A stretch of 64,000 nt of DNA. It comes from Maratus speciosus (Eukaryota; Arthropoda; Arachnida; Araneae; Salticidae). The position numbers were made by a program, and so were the translations under genes. Shown here in pieces: positions 1 through 11,379 of the stretch (the stretch's first letter is position 1; each line of letters opens with the position of its first letter). The notes below the pieces were generated by a model. That model was not told the origin of the DNA and did no database searches. It saw only the letters and a list, made by a program, of their open reading frames with translations. The stretch is from NCBI GenBank assembly GCA_963932465.1, contig OZ010790.1, positions 351,689,087 through 351,753,086 on the forward strand, in the 5' to 3' direction.

Positions 1-860
1 TGAAGGAAATATTATTCTTTGCGCTGTTTTTAAAATTGGCAACATTTTAAAAAATTTGCCGTTTTCTAAAATGTGTAAAACATATCTCTCGAAATGCTGA
101 AAATTTAAAATTAAAATGGAAATAAATTCTCAAAAAATGTGTCAAATTAAAAAGATAATTGCAGTCTGCACATCGGGAACTTCCATTGTATAAAACGATC
201 TAAAAATATTTAAATTCCTATGTTTTATCGGAGAAAAACTATTTTAATGGAACGATTTTGATCATCTTTAACATTAAATATCTCTTGAAATAACTATTAG
301 ATTTAAAAACTGTCCGCATCAGATTGTTTATCAAACATGTCTCTATAATACTACCGATTTTCATATTTTTGTATGAAATAGTTTTCTTAATATTAACGAA
401 GAAAGACCCCCGGTCATAAAAAATATGGATGCCAATCTAGTAGGAGTATACCCGGATGATCTACGCAGATTTTCATTGGTCCATTTCCAAATCAAAACTT
501 TTTTTATATATAGAAGAATAATTGTCTTTTTTTTTTTGTAATTAAGGGTTGTTTAACCTACGGTTAAGTGCTGTAATGAATGAGAACCGTAAAAGTTTAC
601 TTAAATTTTTGGGAGTTTAATGCAATACAATAAATTTGTGATGTTCATAAAAGATATATTGAAGGTATAAGCTTGTTTATTTTGTTGTTCAGAAAAAAAA
701 TAATGTACAGGTACTGCGAAAAGAAACCCAAAATCACATAATAAAGTAAATAAATTCATTAATCCATTTCTGATTATTTAGTACAATTTAGTTTTAAATA
801 TTTAATAGACACTTTCATCATATCTTCAGGAAGAAATGTTTTGCGCGTTTAATTTGAATA

Positions 861-893
861 TAACGCTGTACAACACAGCGTTATGCGGCTAGT
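861..893 (+). mobile_element. possible Helitron 3' terminus
   Basis: A 9-bp perfect stem (TAACGCTGT, 5-nt loop, ACAGCGTTA) lies at 861-883 and is followed six bases later by CTAGT at 889-893. A hairpin just upstream of a CTRRT end is the known 3' signature of Helitrons. No 5' TC end and no Rep/helicase coding is visible, so this would be a non-autonomous or truncated copy. A hairpin this small could also arise by chance. Confidence 0.3.
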
Positions 894-1543
894 CCTAATG
901 TTCAGGATCTTGTGCTCAATAATAATAATAAAAATCCTGATGGAAATGAAGTTAAAGAGTAATGTTATTTTTTCTTTACAATTGTTAGTATTCCTAATAC
1001 TGTGTACCTGAACTCAGAATATTTCTTTCTCCGCAAATTCGGGCCAAGGAAGTTAAAAATTTGAATTCCCTGATTAAATGAGAGATTTAATCAAGAATAT
1101 AAAATGTGGAAAATGAAGAAAATTACATTTTTCAGAAATTCTATTGCATGGTTTGAATACAATAGCGCGCTTAATTGGCACCAATTCACAAATTTGCAAA
1201 AGTAGAGGCGGGTTCATAGTTTCCATCATAGACTGTTTTTTTTATTAGAAAGATATAAAAAAAGTTCTGAATAGTACATTTTTTTTTGTTTAATATATGG
1301 ACAGTGTTAAATTGAATAAAGTAAGATTAGCGCAGAAATTATGGTATGTTTTATGAATAAGAACGACGCGCTAATTTGGAAATACTGACCACAGAATCAC
1401 AAAACTGAACCACACTTATCACATTATTTCGCAATGAAAACTTAGTAGAAACTAAGTTAGATTAAAAATAGTTTGCATTACAAAACCATTCAAAGACCTG
1501 TTGTATTAATTAACATGTTGAAGCCTCATACATGAAAACTTTA

Positions 1544-1547
<4 letters not shown>

Positions 1548-1585
<38 letters not shown>
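1548..1585. repeat. (AT)n microsatellite
   Basis: About 19 uninterrupted AT dinucleotides. Confidence 0.95.
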
Positions 1586-1588
<3 letters not shown>

Positions 1589-3134
1589 ATCTAGCAAAAT
1601 AAAAATATTTGGATTTAGGACAATAATTCAGTACTAGAAAAGACGCCATATTAGCAAGAAAAACATAAAAAATGAAGACGAGTTGAAGCGACATAACTTC
1701 AGTAGATGACAATTATTTCCAATGAAACGATAGGGTAATATTTTTAAATATGTTGCATAGATATAAAGTAATTCATTGTTGTATATGTGAAAGGAAAGTT
1801 ATCAATTCATACCAACTCTGTCACCAATCATCACTAAAACCATAACTTCAACCAACAGATTAATAATAATATCCAAGAATTACTGCTATTATTAAGTTTT
1901 TATCTTCGGTCGTCTACATGGAGGTAAACTTAAATAACATATTGTAATAAACTTAAAACAATTCAGTAAAATCAGCTAAATTTGAAATCATATTTGGATT
2001 ATTCCGTATATTTTACTCTGAGATACCAAACGGTAAGTCATTTCATCAAGTAGCTAAGGAATTATAAAAGTTTATAAGTTATTAAACTTCCGTTTTCTAA
2101 ATTATTTATTAATTGTTTCAAAGCAGATTACAAAGCGGAAAATGTTTAAAACATAATTAAAAAGTTACTTGTCCGAATGAAGGGTAACTTTGACTTCTTA
2201 AAGATTCTAAAAATCGATTTTTGATAAAAATATTCTAAAAATAAATTTTTTATAAAAAGATTGATACGCTACAAATGATAATGTTTTCGATTTATTGAAT
2301 TATTTGACATTGCTTTTCGACTAAAAAAATAAACCGCAATATATGAATTCTTTAACAAAAACCAATTTCTAGATACTGAAACTATTCGAATCCAAATTTA
2401 GAGATTTGACAAGTTAATATTCACACTTACTCATTCTGCCAAGTAGTTTTTATGTTGTGCTTTAAAAAATGCTTGAAATGCAGTATTTCATATAACAATT
2501 AAAAATAGTTTAACACTAGAAACGCCAGAGCAGTCATTTTGACTGTTTTCAGTATTGCAGCTTGGATTCCTAATTAACCCCCTATTTTAGGGTTTCTCAA
2601 GTTTTTGAATTTTTATAAAAAAACATCGAAAATTATTGCTATCAAATATAAATCGAATGAAATTGAAATTTACTAAGATATTTTTGGTTATTATACCTAG
2701 TAGCGCCACGAGGAGTCAAATTGACTGCCAGTAAAATTGAGTAGATTCTCCATGTTTTCTCGCTCAGAAAACAACTTTTCTTGGAAAGGCATATTCCCTA
2801 AACATTCTCTGAATTTACTGTTACTATACAACCGGAAATACGTACCATCTTCCACCTCTTTTTCTACTCTCCCCATTTTTTTTGGCTAATTGTAAGGCAG
2901 ACCTCACATTGAGGCGGCACAAGGAAAATGTTGCACGATTTCGGAGAAAAAAATGAGTTTAAAGCTGGTTTGAAACCGCTTTCTTTTTTCTTTCGACATT
3001 TTTATTTCTCCTAAGTCAACATTCACGTTTCTCCTGTTGGCCAGTGTGCGGTCTGCCTAGCAAAATTTCCCCTACACATTCCTTTCATTCAACGTTTCTT
3101 TAAAACAGGAAATACTTTACACAATCTTTTATGC

Positions 3135-4562
3135 CTTTTTGGGGGAAATGCAAGTGCTGGGAAATATGGAGCACATAATGTGCTAAAAGAAATACCGGGT
3201 CCTACGTCATATGCAAAACGAAATGTGGGGAAGATTGTGTCCAGTGGTTGGAAGTTGTTTATTGATGACTCCATGTTACCCCGAATAAAACATTGTACGG
3301 AAGTAGTGGCAGTTTTGAACAATAACTTAAACTAGGAAAAATCTTTGGAAGGGACTCATGCTTTTATTGCTATTATTTATGCAAGAGGAGCATATGTTTG
3401 CAATGATATGGACTACGATTTTCTGTGGAATAGTACATGAGCTCCTTATTTTTTTTCGAAAAACAATGTTGCGCAATCGAATTCGAGATGTAATGAAAAG
3501 ATCTAAGGTTTGACTAGTAGTCAAGTAGGGCCCAGCGTTTTGAAACTGGTAAGTTTGCTATATTTTCAGATATTTGAGATAAATTTACAGAGATGTGTGT
3601 TATTTTCTATAACCCAGGAGAAAATCTATTTGTGGATGAGCAGTTATATCAGTCCAAAGTCCGATGTAAGTTTATACAGTATATGGCAAATAAACAAGAG
3701 AAATTCTGTATCCAGTTATGGATGCTAGTTGATATAGGCTCAGAGTTTATGTGCAATTATTTTCCATATCTTGGAAAAGGTAAATCAAGAAGTAAAACCG
3801 AAGGCCTTCCTGAATATATAGTAATGCGTCTTCTAAACCCATATCTGGATACTGATAGAAATGTGCCAGTGGAAAACTATTTTTCCTCACTGTCATTGGC
3901 TAAAAGAATTTAAAAGAAAAAGTTAAAAGTTTTGTGGCACAGTAAAAAGACATCGATCAGAAATTCAGTATGAAGTAATGATTTATAAAACCCAGCTGTA
4001 TGAAACTGTTTTACTAAAAATGAAGAAACTATTCTTAATGGTATATCTGGTTAAAAATAAAAAATGTGTTGCTACTCAATATCTTGCGTCCAAATGTAAA
4101 TGTCGAATTACAAAATTAGATTAAACATCAGGAAACAGTAAAGTTCTGCAACAAAAATAAATGTGGAGTTGATATCTTTGACCACGTGAAGTGTAAATAT
4201 TCTATTTGGGCTGGTTCACGTAGATTGTCAGTCCATGTTTTCTATAATGCACTGCATTTAGCAGGAATAAATGCCTACTTTATCTACCAAGAAGTGACTG
4301 GTAAAAATATTTCAAGACATTGCTTCGTATTTCAGTTCGATGAGGAGTTAAGACAGCTTCAATTGAATAGAAAAACAAACTCAAAATTATACCAAGAAAT
4401 TTGCAATACTAGCAATAGTTTCTGAAAGAAAAGACGTCGGTGCCAGTTTGTACTTTGTAACAACATGAAAAGAAAATATGTATAAAAAATGTTCCTATTA
4501 TGTTTGTGGAAAATGCACTTCAAGTGCTGAAAATGTTGTGTTGTGTAACAATTGCGAATAGC
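3135..4562 (+). pseudogene. piggyBac-like transposase, frameshifted and with stops
   Basis: The protein would be a cut-and-paste transposase acting at TTAA sites. The best alignment path uses all three plus frames. From 3135 a stretch with LFIDDSMLPRIKHCTE and later YARGAY matches the N-terminal part of the transposase domain, but it contains a TAG and two TGA codons. At 3593-3913 an open stretch carries VDEQL (first catalytic Asp) and RNVPVENYFSSL, where family members normally have D before N; here it is E, so the second catalytic Asp is lost. From about 3930 the GTVKRHRSEI block appears in another frame. At 4130-4425 the KCGVDIFDHV motif holds the third catalytic Asp, followed by a well-kept block with AGSRR and FYNALHLAGINAY. 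Near 4500-4562 a Cys-rich tail (VCGKC, then CNNC) matches the C-terminal zinc-binding domain. The start codon is not determinable. Confidence 0.85.
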
Positions 4563-4744
4563 AATAAAAAATGTGTTTTATTAAAAGTAAGTAGAAATTT
4601 ATTACAAAATTATCTAGTTTTTCATAAAAATAACCTGCTGTTCTTTGGAGAAGTACTTAACATAAATAATTAAAAGTAATTAAAATATTATAAATAACAT
4701 TATAAAGTTGTATAAAGGATTTAAGATGTGCATTTATTGCATTG

Positions 4745-4763
4745 AGCAGTCAATTTGACTGCT
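4745..4763. repeat. subterminal palindrome of the piggyBac-like element
   Basis: AGCAGTCAATTTGACTGCT is a near-perfect palindrome just inside the right end. A related motif, CAGTCATTTTGACTG, sits at 2531-2545 just inside the left end. The paired placement suggests transposase-binding sites; that role is inferred. Confidence 0.6.
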
Positions 4764-5032
4764 GCTGGCGCTTTTAGGTACGGATAATGCTTGGCGCTTC
4801 TAATGTTAAAATATTTCACATTACAATTTCCAACTTTTAATCCTAACGGGTTCCTAATCTATTTGACTGAATTTCTTCTCATTTGCTATCCGATGGTAAC
4901 ATTTGCCAAAGAATCCAAATGTAGAGATATTCAAAGAATCCATGTATGATGTCAAAATGAAGTGTTAGTAATGAAACTTTTAAAGTTTGTTACATTTAAA
5001 TACGTAGAAGCACCTAAGCAAAACTTTTGTAT

Positions 5033-5857
5033 CAGGTAAGGTGCGGTATTGCTGTCTCATCATTCCCTTTTAGGCCCTAAATGTTGTAATTTTCAGTGAA
5101 AACTTACCAAATTTGGATTTTACATAGACTAACTACTAACGCGCATAGAAACATAGGCAAATATCGTACAAAATATTTAACAATGAGTCAAATTGTTTTT
5201 TCAAAAGTATCTATACATGAGAAAAGAAAAAACATAGTCCTTATTTCGTCCCCCTTAATAAAACCAATAGGCCGAGGCTTAACTTTTAAATAAATCAAAA
5301 TTTATTTCTAAATGAGTAAGTAATTTAATTTTCATTAAATTAAGGGACAAAGAAATGCAATAATTATCAGTGGCAGAATAACATAACGAAACAGTAGCCA
5401 TCCAACAATTAGGAAAAAATTGTCAGGAAAAAGCATTCCTAATTTTGCCCAAGGGACGAAAATAAGAACTGCATGGGGAACAAAATTAGCACCACGATAC
5501 TTCACAATATGGCGGAGCTTCAGTTCCCGTAAGATGAACTGAGCGTCCTAAAACTCACGTTATGCTACTGTCAGCACCTTAACTGCTTAAAAAACATGCA
5601 ATGAATAAGAAATAAATACTTACAGTACAGTAAATAACGTTCTACAAACGACGTAATAAGAACATAGGTTTTCTAAATATAGGAAATTCGGCTTCCTTAA
5701 TATATATATGCGTCTTGGCGAAGGAAACTTTCACTACTGACAACTTTTACCTTACGTTCCCTGTGCATTGCGTGATAAGTGGCGTCACTTTCGCAGAAGC
5801 GGTCAAGTAAAGGCGGACGATATTAGGAAAGGGGACGAAATATGGGCACTTTACCCT
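5033..5857. mobile_element. non-autonomous element with imperfect TIRs
   Basis: The left end begins CAGGTAAGGTGC and the right end, reverse-complemented, begins AGGGTAAAGTGC. About 20 of the first 29 positions agree. A second inner inverted pair is present: CTTATTTCGTCCCC near 5240 and its reverse complement near 5450-5465. The interior of about 800 bp has no coding match. No clear target duplication was found, so the superfamily is not assigned. Confidence 0.45.
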
Positions 5858-6742
5858 AGAAAAAATGGAAGACGTTATTACTAATCTATATGTACTAGTC
5901 ACATTTTTATACGATGATAAATAAGGGGCACAATTAGTACAGAGTCATTTTTTTTCTAGGACTGTATGTAACCAAAATACCTATTATATTATCTGAAATA
6001 TAGTTTCTATGCTACCATGTGTAGAAATAATGAAAAATGTTTTTTTTCATCGGGCAATCTATAATTCGAAAAGAAAATATGTTTTGTTTTTTATTTTGCT
6101 TCTAGTTCATGATTATTACTTCGCTTTTGCTAAAACAGTAGAGCAAAATATTTAAAAAAGTAAAACATATACTTAGCCTACTTTTACAAGACGTAATGAC
6201 TGGTGCGCTGAATATATGAAATACAAATTAGGTTATCCACAATTTGTATATTATTATTATTTTTTAAAATACCTTACGAAATATCATAATAGCATTACAA
6301 AAATCCATCAATCACACAATCCTTTAAAAAATCCAAAAAATGGCTATCCAAATAACACAGAATGATTGAAAAAAAGTTGGATAAATGTTGGCTATTTGTT
6401 GCATTTTTTTTTTTTCCAAAGTAAAAAAAAAAAAAAGAAAAAAAAAAAGCCAGACTTACCATTCGCCAACGAAAGTCCAACGGTTTCCCAATCGTAAGCT
6501 TCTCAGAATCCTGTTTGGATTATACTTCGTTGTATTTACCATTTCGCAAACGTTACCCAACCGTATCATTTCCACCTCCGCCAATTCCAAACAATTTTAC
6601 CAAATTGACAGATATGGAGCAATAATCTATGCAACGTTTGTTTAACGTGTGTTCTAATTTATACGAAAAAAAATAGGTATTCTTAAAGTGGCACAGTACC
6701 TTTCAGTTTGTCGAAACGATCAAGAACATCATCTTAAGATCT

Positions 6743-7439
6743 TTAAGTGGACGGTGGAGGTTAAAAATTTGTTTTGTTAATTTTTCTTATTGAGATATGA
6801 ACTTTTCTGGAAATATACATTTTACCATAAGTATATACAACACCTTAAAAGAAATGTCCAATCTTATTATAATTTGAATAATTTAAACAAAAATTTTCAT
6901 TTTAAAGCGATATTTTAAAATGCTCCATGCGTCTTAAGTTCTGAGATATTTCGTCGATTTTGCGTTTTAATAACTTAAAACTCTACTACAAACAAATATG
7001 TATATCGATGTTTTAATCCCTTGAATAGCTAATTTTTTAGAGGGTTTTTTTTCTGAGTTTCATATCGATTTTCATCAAAATTTTGCCTTTTAGTAAGTTA
7101 AAAATAAATTTAATTATCTTATGAGTCGAATTTTAAAATGAATACACAGTTTCTTTGTAAGCAATATCAGGATTCTTCCTTATCAATTTTATAAATTTTG
7201 ATCAAAAATTAAATCGCATGGAGCATTTTAAATATCTATTATAAAAATCAGTTTTGAAGAAAATAGATTTCAAAGTTTGTTGAAGGGCCAAAAATATGTT
7301 GGTGTACAAAATTAAAACGCTTGTATCTTTTCAAAAAAAATCGCATCTCCATGTGGTTTTTCGCAAATGGCCCAGATTAAACTGGATAATTATAATACGC
7401 ACTTTTTTTTTCTCAAATAAAGGTCCACTGTCCCCTTAA
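6743..7439. mobile_element. MITE-like element with nested inverted repeats
   Basis: The left end reads TTAAGTGGACGGTGGA and the right end, reverse-complemented, TTAAGGGGACAGTGGA. A second possible left end, TTAAAGTGGCACAGT, lies at 6683. Inside is a perfect 18-bp inverted pair, 6914-6931 and 7215-7232 (core GCTCCATGCG). No coding capacity is seen. The TTAA at each end would fit a piggyBac-type MITE, but divergence leaves this uncertain. Confidence 0.45.
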
Positions 7440-8115
7440 TTTCGCCTAAAGTATGTATTCTTGGCTAAATTACCCATAAAATAAATGTATAAATAAAATT
7501 AATATTTAAATTTTTATTTAAATATTCATCTCATTAATGCGTAAATTACAATTGTTAAGTGCTGCGCCATGTTTAAACTCTAAAATATGCATATGTAAAA
7601 CATAATCCTAACACACCTATTTCTAAATTAACTCAAAAATATATTCAAAAAGTTTAAAACTTAATTTTAGCACAAAATATGAAAAATTATAAAATAAAAA
7701 AAATCAAATTTTTCAAGTGCAAAAAACTAAATAGCCAAAATACATGATTTTTTGTTTGTTTGTTTTAGCATGAGGACTTTCAAAAAACGCATATTTCGTT
7801 AATGTTTTAAAGCTGTAGCTTATATAGCTTATATAGTTTGAAAGTAACCGTGCGCGATAACTCCAAATTTACAAATCTGAGAAAACGCGTTTTAAAGTTT
7901 CAATATCAACGGACTATCAAGTGCACTCACTGTCTATAAAAGTTTATAACTCATGAAATGATGCAGAGTTTTGAATGGAGTTTTTGAATAGTGTTCAATT
8001 TTTTTTTTAATTTAATAATAAATCAAAATCTGAAAACTGTTTATTTGAATATTTGAAGGTCCCTTAAAATCATAAAACGTTATTTTTTATTGTATGTAAC
8101 ATGATTTATGCAAAT

Positions 8116-8154
<39 letters not shown>

Positions 8155-9382
8155 AAATTAAAAATTTCCCAAATATCATTTTTCAAATGATAACACTCAC
8201 ATTCTGTTATTTAATTTTTACACATTTTCAATCAGTTTCGTTCCTTAGAACTAAGCAGAAAAAAAGTTACTTTAAATTTTAATATATCGCCTTGAAAAAT
8301 GTGCATTTACATATTGTTCATTTTTAATTTCAACGAATGAAAATTTTTACATGTATTTATTTCACATTTTTAGAAGTCGTTCTTTGTATGTCTCTTTGTA
8401 ATGTCTGATTATAATCGTCAAATAATACATATATTTGTGCATAATGCAAATTTGCATTACGTGATTCAAATGCTAAACATTAAGTTTAATTGCCTTTGTT
8501 CTGCATATGACTTACACAAATGATTTAAATTGCGTTGAACCAACCATTATTAATTATTGTCACTGATCTTATTTTTCGGAATATCGATACAATATACTGT
8601 TATTTAATTTTGCATAAAATATCCACGCCGTCTGCATAAATCAATTCTTATCAAGTCTTCGCATATAGACTTCATAAATATGTATGTAGTCGTTGTAGTG
8701 TGATATCTAATTATGTTAAGGGTAGTAAGAATCTATCTTTGAAGTCAGTGATTAAATCTAAAGTAACTGAATATCATTAAACGATTTATATTATTCATAT
8801 ATGATTCAAAAACTTATAAGCGTTAACTATTATGGATTTCTCATGCATTATCTTGAAAAATATATTAATTTGTAGAAAACAGCAATTATTTATTTATTAT
8901 CCTAGAAATCGTATGTTTATATTGTGTGTGTGTTTGTATCTATTTTATTTTTATTCAAAACCAGTATATTATATGCATTTTAATACAATTTGGCTTTCAA
9001 TTTGTATTAATTGTATGAATATTAGCATGTATATTCAAAATACGAAATTTAAAAAAAAAATGTTAAAAATAGCATGATTTTTGGAAATCCAAATAGCTAA
9101 AATTCGGTAAGTGTAAAGTATCGATTATTTTTGTCTTCCATTGTTTCACTAATCTTAACGCATGCAAAGAAAACTTTAATTGATTATAATAATAGTAATT
9201 ATTTAGATAAAAGAAGATAAAACTGAGAAATAAATAAAATAGTATAACCTTTCTTTATCACCAGAAAACCCTAAAAATTTATATTTTTACGAATATAATA
9301 ACCATAAGATTTGGACTAGAACGCTGAAACTTTTATCGTTTTCTTCTGAGAACATAGAAAAATGTTTTCTAAGAATAAATCA
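7440..9382. other. AT-rich stretch without a recognisable gene
   Basis: Nothing coding is recognisable. A 36-base poly-T tract lies at 8117-8152. The part from about 7755 to 8100 has the feel of an old repeat but shows no ends. Confidence 0.55.
8117..8152. repeat. poly-T tract
   Basis: 36 consecutive T. It could be the A-tail of a minus-strand retroposon, but no AATAAA lies beside it. Confidence 0.9.
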
Positions 9383-9462
9383 AAGACTATAGTGTAGTGG
9401 ATGCCAGTGTCATAAGGTGGCATAGTAGCGTGTAACTACAACGGTCGAGTCTCATTCAGTTC
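9383..9462 (+). repeat. tRNA-like SINE head
   Basis: An A-box-like TAGTGTAGTGG at 9390-9400 fits the polymerase III consensus at every position. A B-box-like GGTCGAGTCTC lies 43 bases downstream, at 9443-9453, one base shorter than consensus. The spacing is right for a tRNA-derived promoter. The cloverleaf does not close well, so a decayed SINE head is more likely than a tRNA gene. Confidence 0.4.
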
Positions 9463-10526
9463 AAAGAAATTTTTATTGTAAACATAAACAATTAAATAAG
9501 AAGTTCTCTGGATTAGATAAGATGTAAAAACAAGGTTATAAAGGGTTCGTCAACAGCTTTCAAAAATTTGTTAATTATATCATGTCCAGATACCAAGTTG
9601 CAGATTGTTATGCACGAAATAGTCTGCGTTGAGTTTGAGACCTAAGTTTTCTCATTTCGAAGAATAATCGTGAGAGTCTCTCTCGCTCCAAATAATTGCT
9701 ACTCTTGAGTGGATATAGTCTTTGACGCACTACAGAATTTCGCTTTTCTTGTCATTTAACAATCGAGGTTGAGGAACCTCCGAGCCCCGGGATGGAGACT
9801 TTTTACAGCCGCTCTGGGTGTTACCTTTACCGTACTTTTGAAATATTTCGAAGTCACAAAACCATCAGAGAGTTCCACTCTGTACGGCACAAAAATCGGC
9901 TTCGAGTCTCAACTCAAAAATCTCACGAGAGTGCTCCTGCATCTCACTTTATTAGCTTAGCTTTCCGCCAAGAACAAAAGCCATTATGCGCTAACCACTA
10001 AAATATCTAGATTATGATATCATAAATAAGGTCTACCTCTATAGAACAGAACGATGGATATGACGTCGAAGTAAGACACAGTTTCACTTTTGCATTCCCA
10101 GAGATGCGTGTGGTCCGCGGGTGACTGCGGGCGGATGAAAAGAATATTTTCTCTCGCTACATAAAGGAATACCGTTCCCGTTAGCGCAAACTGCGAAGAT
10201 CGATAGATATTGATCTTTCCGTTTCAAGTTCTGCAACTTTTTCATGGACTCCGAAGTAATTTTAAGCCTAGATGATTTTACATTTGATTCCCTTATGCTG
10301 GTTTCTGCATCGTGTATTGGGAATTTCAATGTGAGACATTGTCGAATTCTCACAAGAGTAATTATGGTAAAATTTAACTTACGTGACTGTTATAAAATAA
10401 ACATTTTTATATAAATGGCTTTTGATGTGACAGTAATATCATTCGTAACACTAAAGGTTTTGGAATTATGTATTTAGCAATAAGTGTAAGCAATAAGTGT
10501 AATATGTATATATGTATATACATACA
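9463..10526. other. GC-richer stretch of unknown nature
   Basis: Around 9750-10360 the base composition is clearly richer in G+C than the flanks. The minus strand is open for 89 codons at 10084-10353, hydrophilic and without a recognised domain. The sequence CTAACCACTA at 9991-10000 reads as an A-box on the minus strand (TTTAGTGG), so further SINE material is possible. I cannot tell a host exon from a SINE body here. Confidence 0.3.
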
Positions 10527-11379
10527 TATACAAGGTCTTCCAAAATTCGACCGACAAACTCAGAGGAGAGCTAGAAGACATCAAGAAGATGAAAAATTAC
10601 CATGGAACATGGGGTCGCAAACTACGTATTGAATTAAAAATACAAGGTGTCCTGCCTAATTTAATGTGTATTGTGACCAGTAACTTTCAGAAATCGGAAG
10701 TATATTATAATAAAACCTGTAATACACATTCTCACCTTTGTAGAAAATGTGATAATACCGAAAAAAATGGCAGAAGTTCACATTATGAGCATCAGCAGTA
10801 TGCACTTGACGCTCCACATTTTGGACTGCGATTGCCAGTTCGTGTTGTTGGTGTTGTTTTATGACGGTCAATTATCAACACGAGGGATGTAGGGCCGAAG
10901 GGGGATCCGTGTGTTGGGGGGGAGGGTCTTGCAGGACCAAACCCGTATTTACGCAAGGAAATCCAAGGTTCGAAGAAAACCACGGATAACTCTTAACGGT
11001 TAGACCGATGGGTGCGAGTGGGTTCGAACACAGCACCTCCAGTCTATTTACTTTTAGAGCAGAATATGTCGACCACTGGTGGAGTACGATTGCCAGCTCA
11101 CACGGTAACATCCATTGATTGGGCATCTTGTATTCCGAGAAATTTTTGTGATGTTATAATATTTAACACAAAATAAGATAAATATCGATGCATGTTCAAT
11201 ATAATGTGTTGACTTTCTCAAAAGTATTATCGTCAACTCAAGTTTAGTTAGAGGAAAGAACCTGCATTTGTGACTAAATACGTCGTTTCGATACCATGTG
11301 CTATCGTAATTTTAAACTCTCTTGATACTTTCTATCACCCCTCTTATTTTCTCGGAAGAATTTTGAAACACCCTGTATA
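10527..11379. mobile_element. TIR-bounded element with ACAGGGTG-type ends
   Basis: The left TIR (10527-10548, containing ACAAGGTCTTCCAAAATTC) and the right TIR (11358-11379, reverse complement containing ACAGGGTGTTTCAAAATTC) agree at 19 of 22 positions. Ends of the ACAGGGTGTTTCAAAA type are frequent in arthropod repeats. The interior encloses a tRNA-like head on the minus strand and no recognisable protein. Confidence 0.5.
11007..11095 (-). repeat. tRNA-like SINE head
   Basis: On the minus strand a B-box-like TGTTCGAACCC (11020-11030) matches the GGTTCGANTCC consensus well. An A-box-like TCCACCAGTGG lies about 50 bases upstream, at 11073-11083. The segment sits inside the 10527-11379 element. 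A related GCAATCG motif recurs near 10830, which hints at a dimeric or internally repeated unit. Confidence 0.4.

Larger units (their letters stand above)
1..2509. other. AT-rich stretch without a recognisable gene
   Basis: No coding segment is recognisable on either strand. It holds an (AT)n microsatellite at 1548-1585 and a small hairpin followed by CTAGT near 861-893, listed separately. The rest looks like old intergenic or intronic sequence. Confidence 0.6.
2514..4805 (+). mobile_element. piggyBac-like DNA transposon, inactivated
   Basis: A 2.29-kb element flanked by TTAA on both sides (2510-2513 and 4806-4809), the specific target of piggyBac elements. The ends form TIRs: left CACTAGAAACGCCA, right (reverse complement) CATTAGAAGCGCCA. 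Each end carries a subterminal palindrome built from CAGTCA and TGACTG, at 2531-2545 on the left and 4745-4763 on the right, and a third copy lies at 2714-2726. The transposase remnant at 3135-4562 fills the centre on the plus strand. Size, target site, TIR style and protein all agree. The coding region has several frame changes and stops, so the copy cannot be autonomous. Confidence 0.85.

Noticed and set aside
10084..10353. 89-codon minus-strand frame in a GC-richer block as a gene
   Set aside because: No homology recognised and possible SINE material nearby; left as an unexplained region rather than a CDS.
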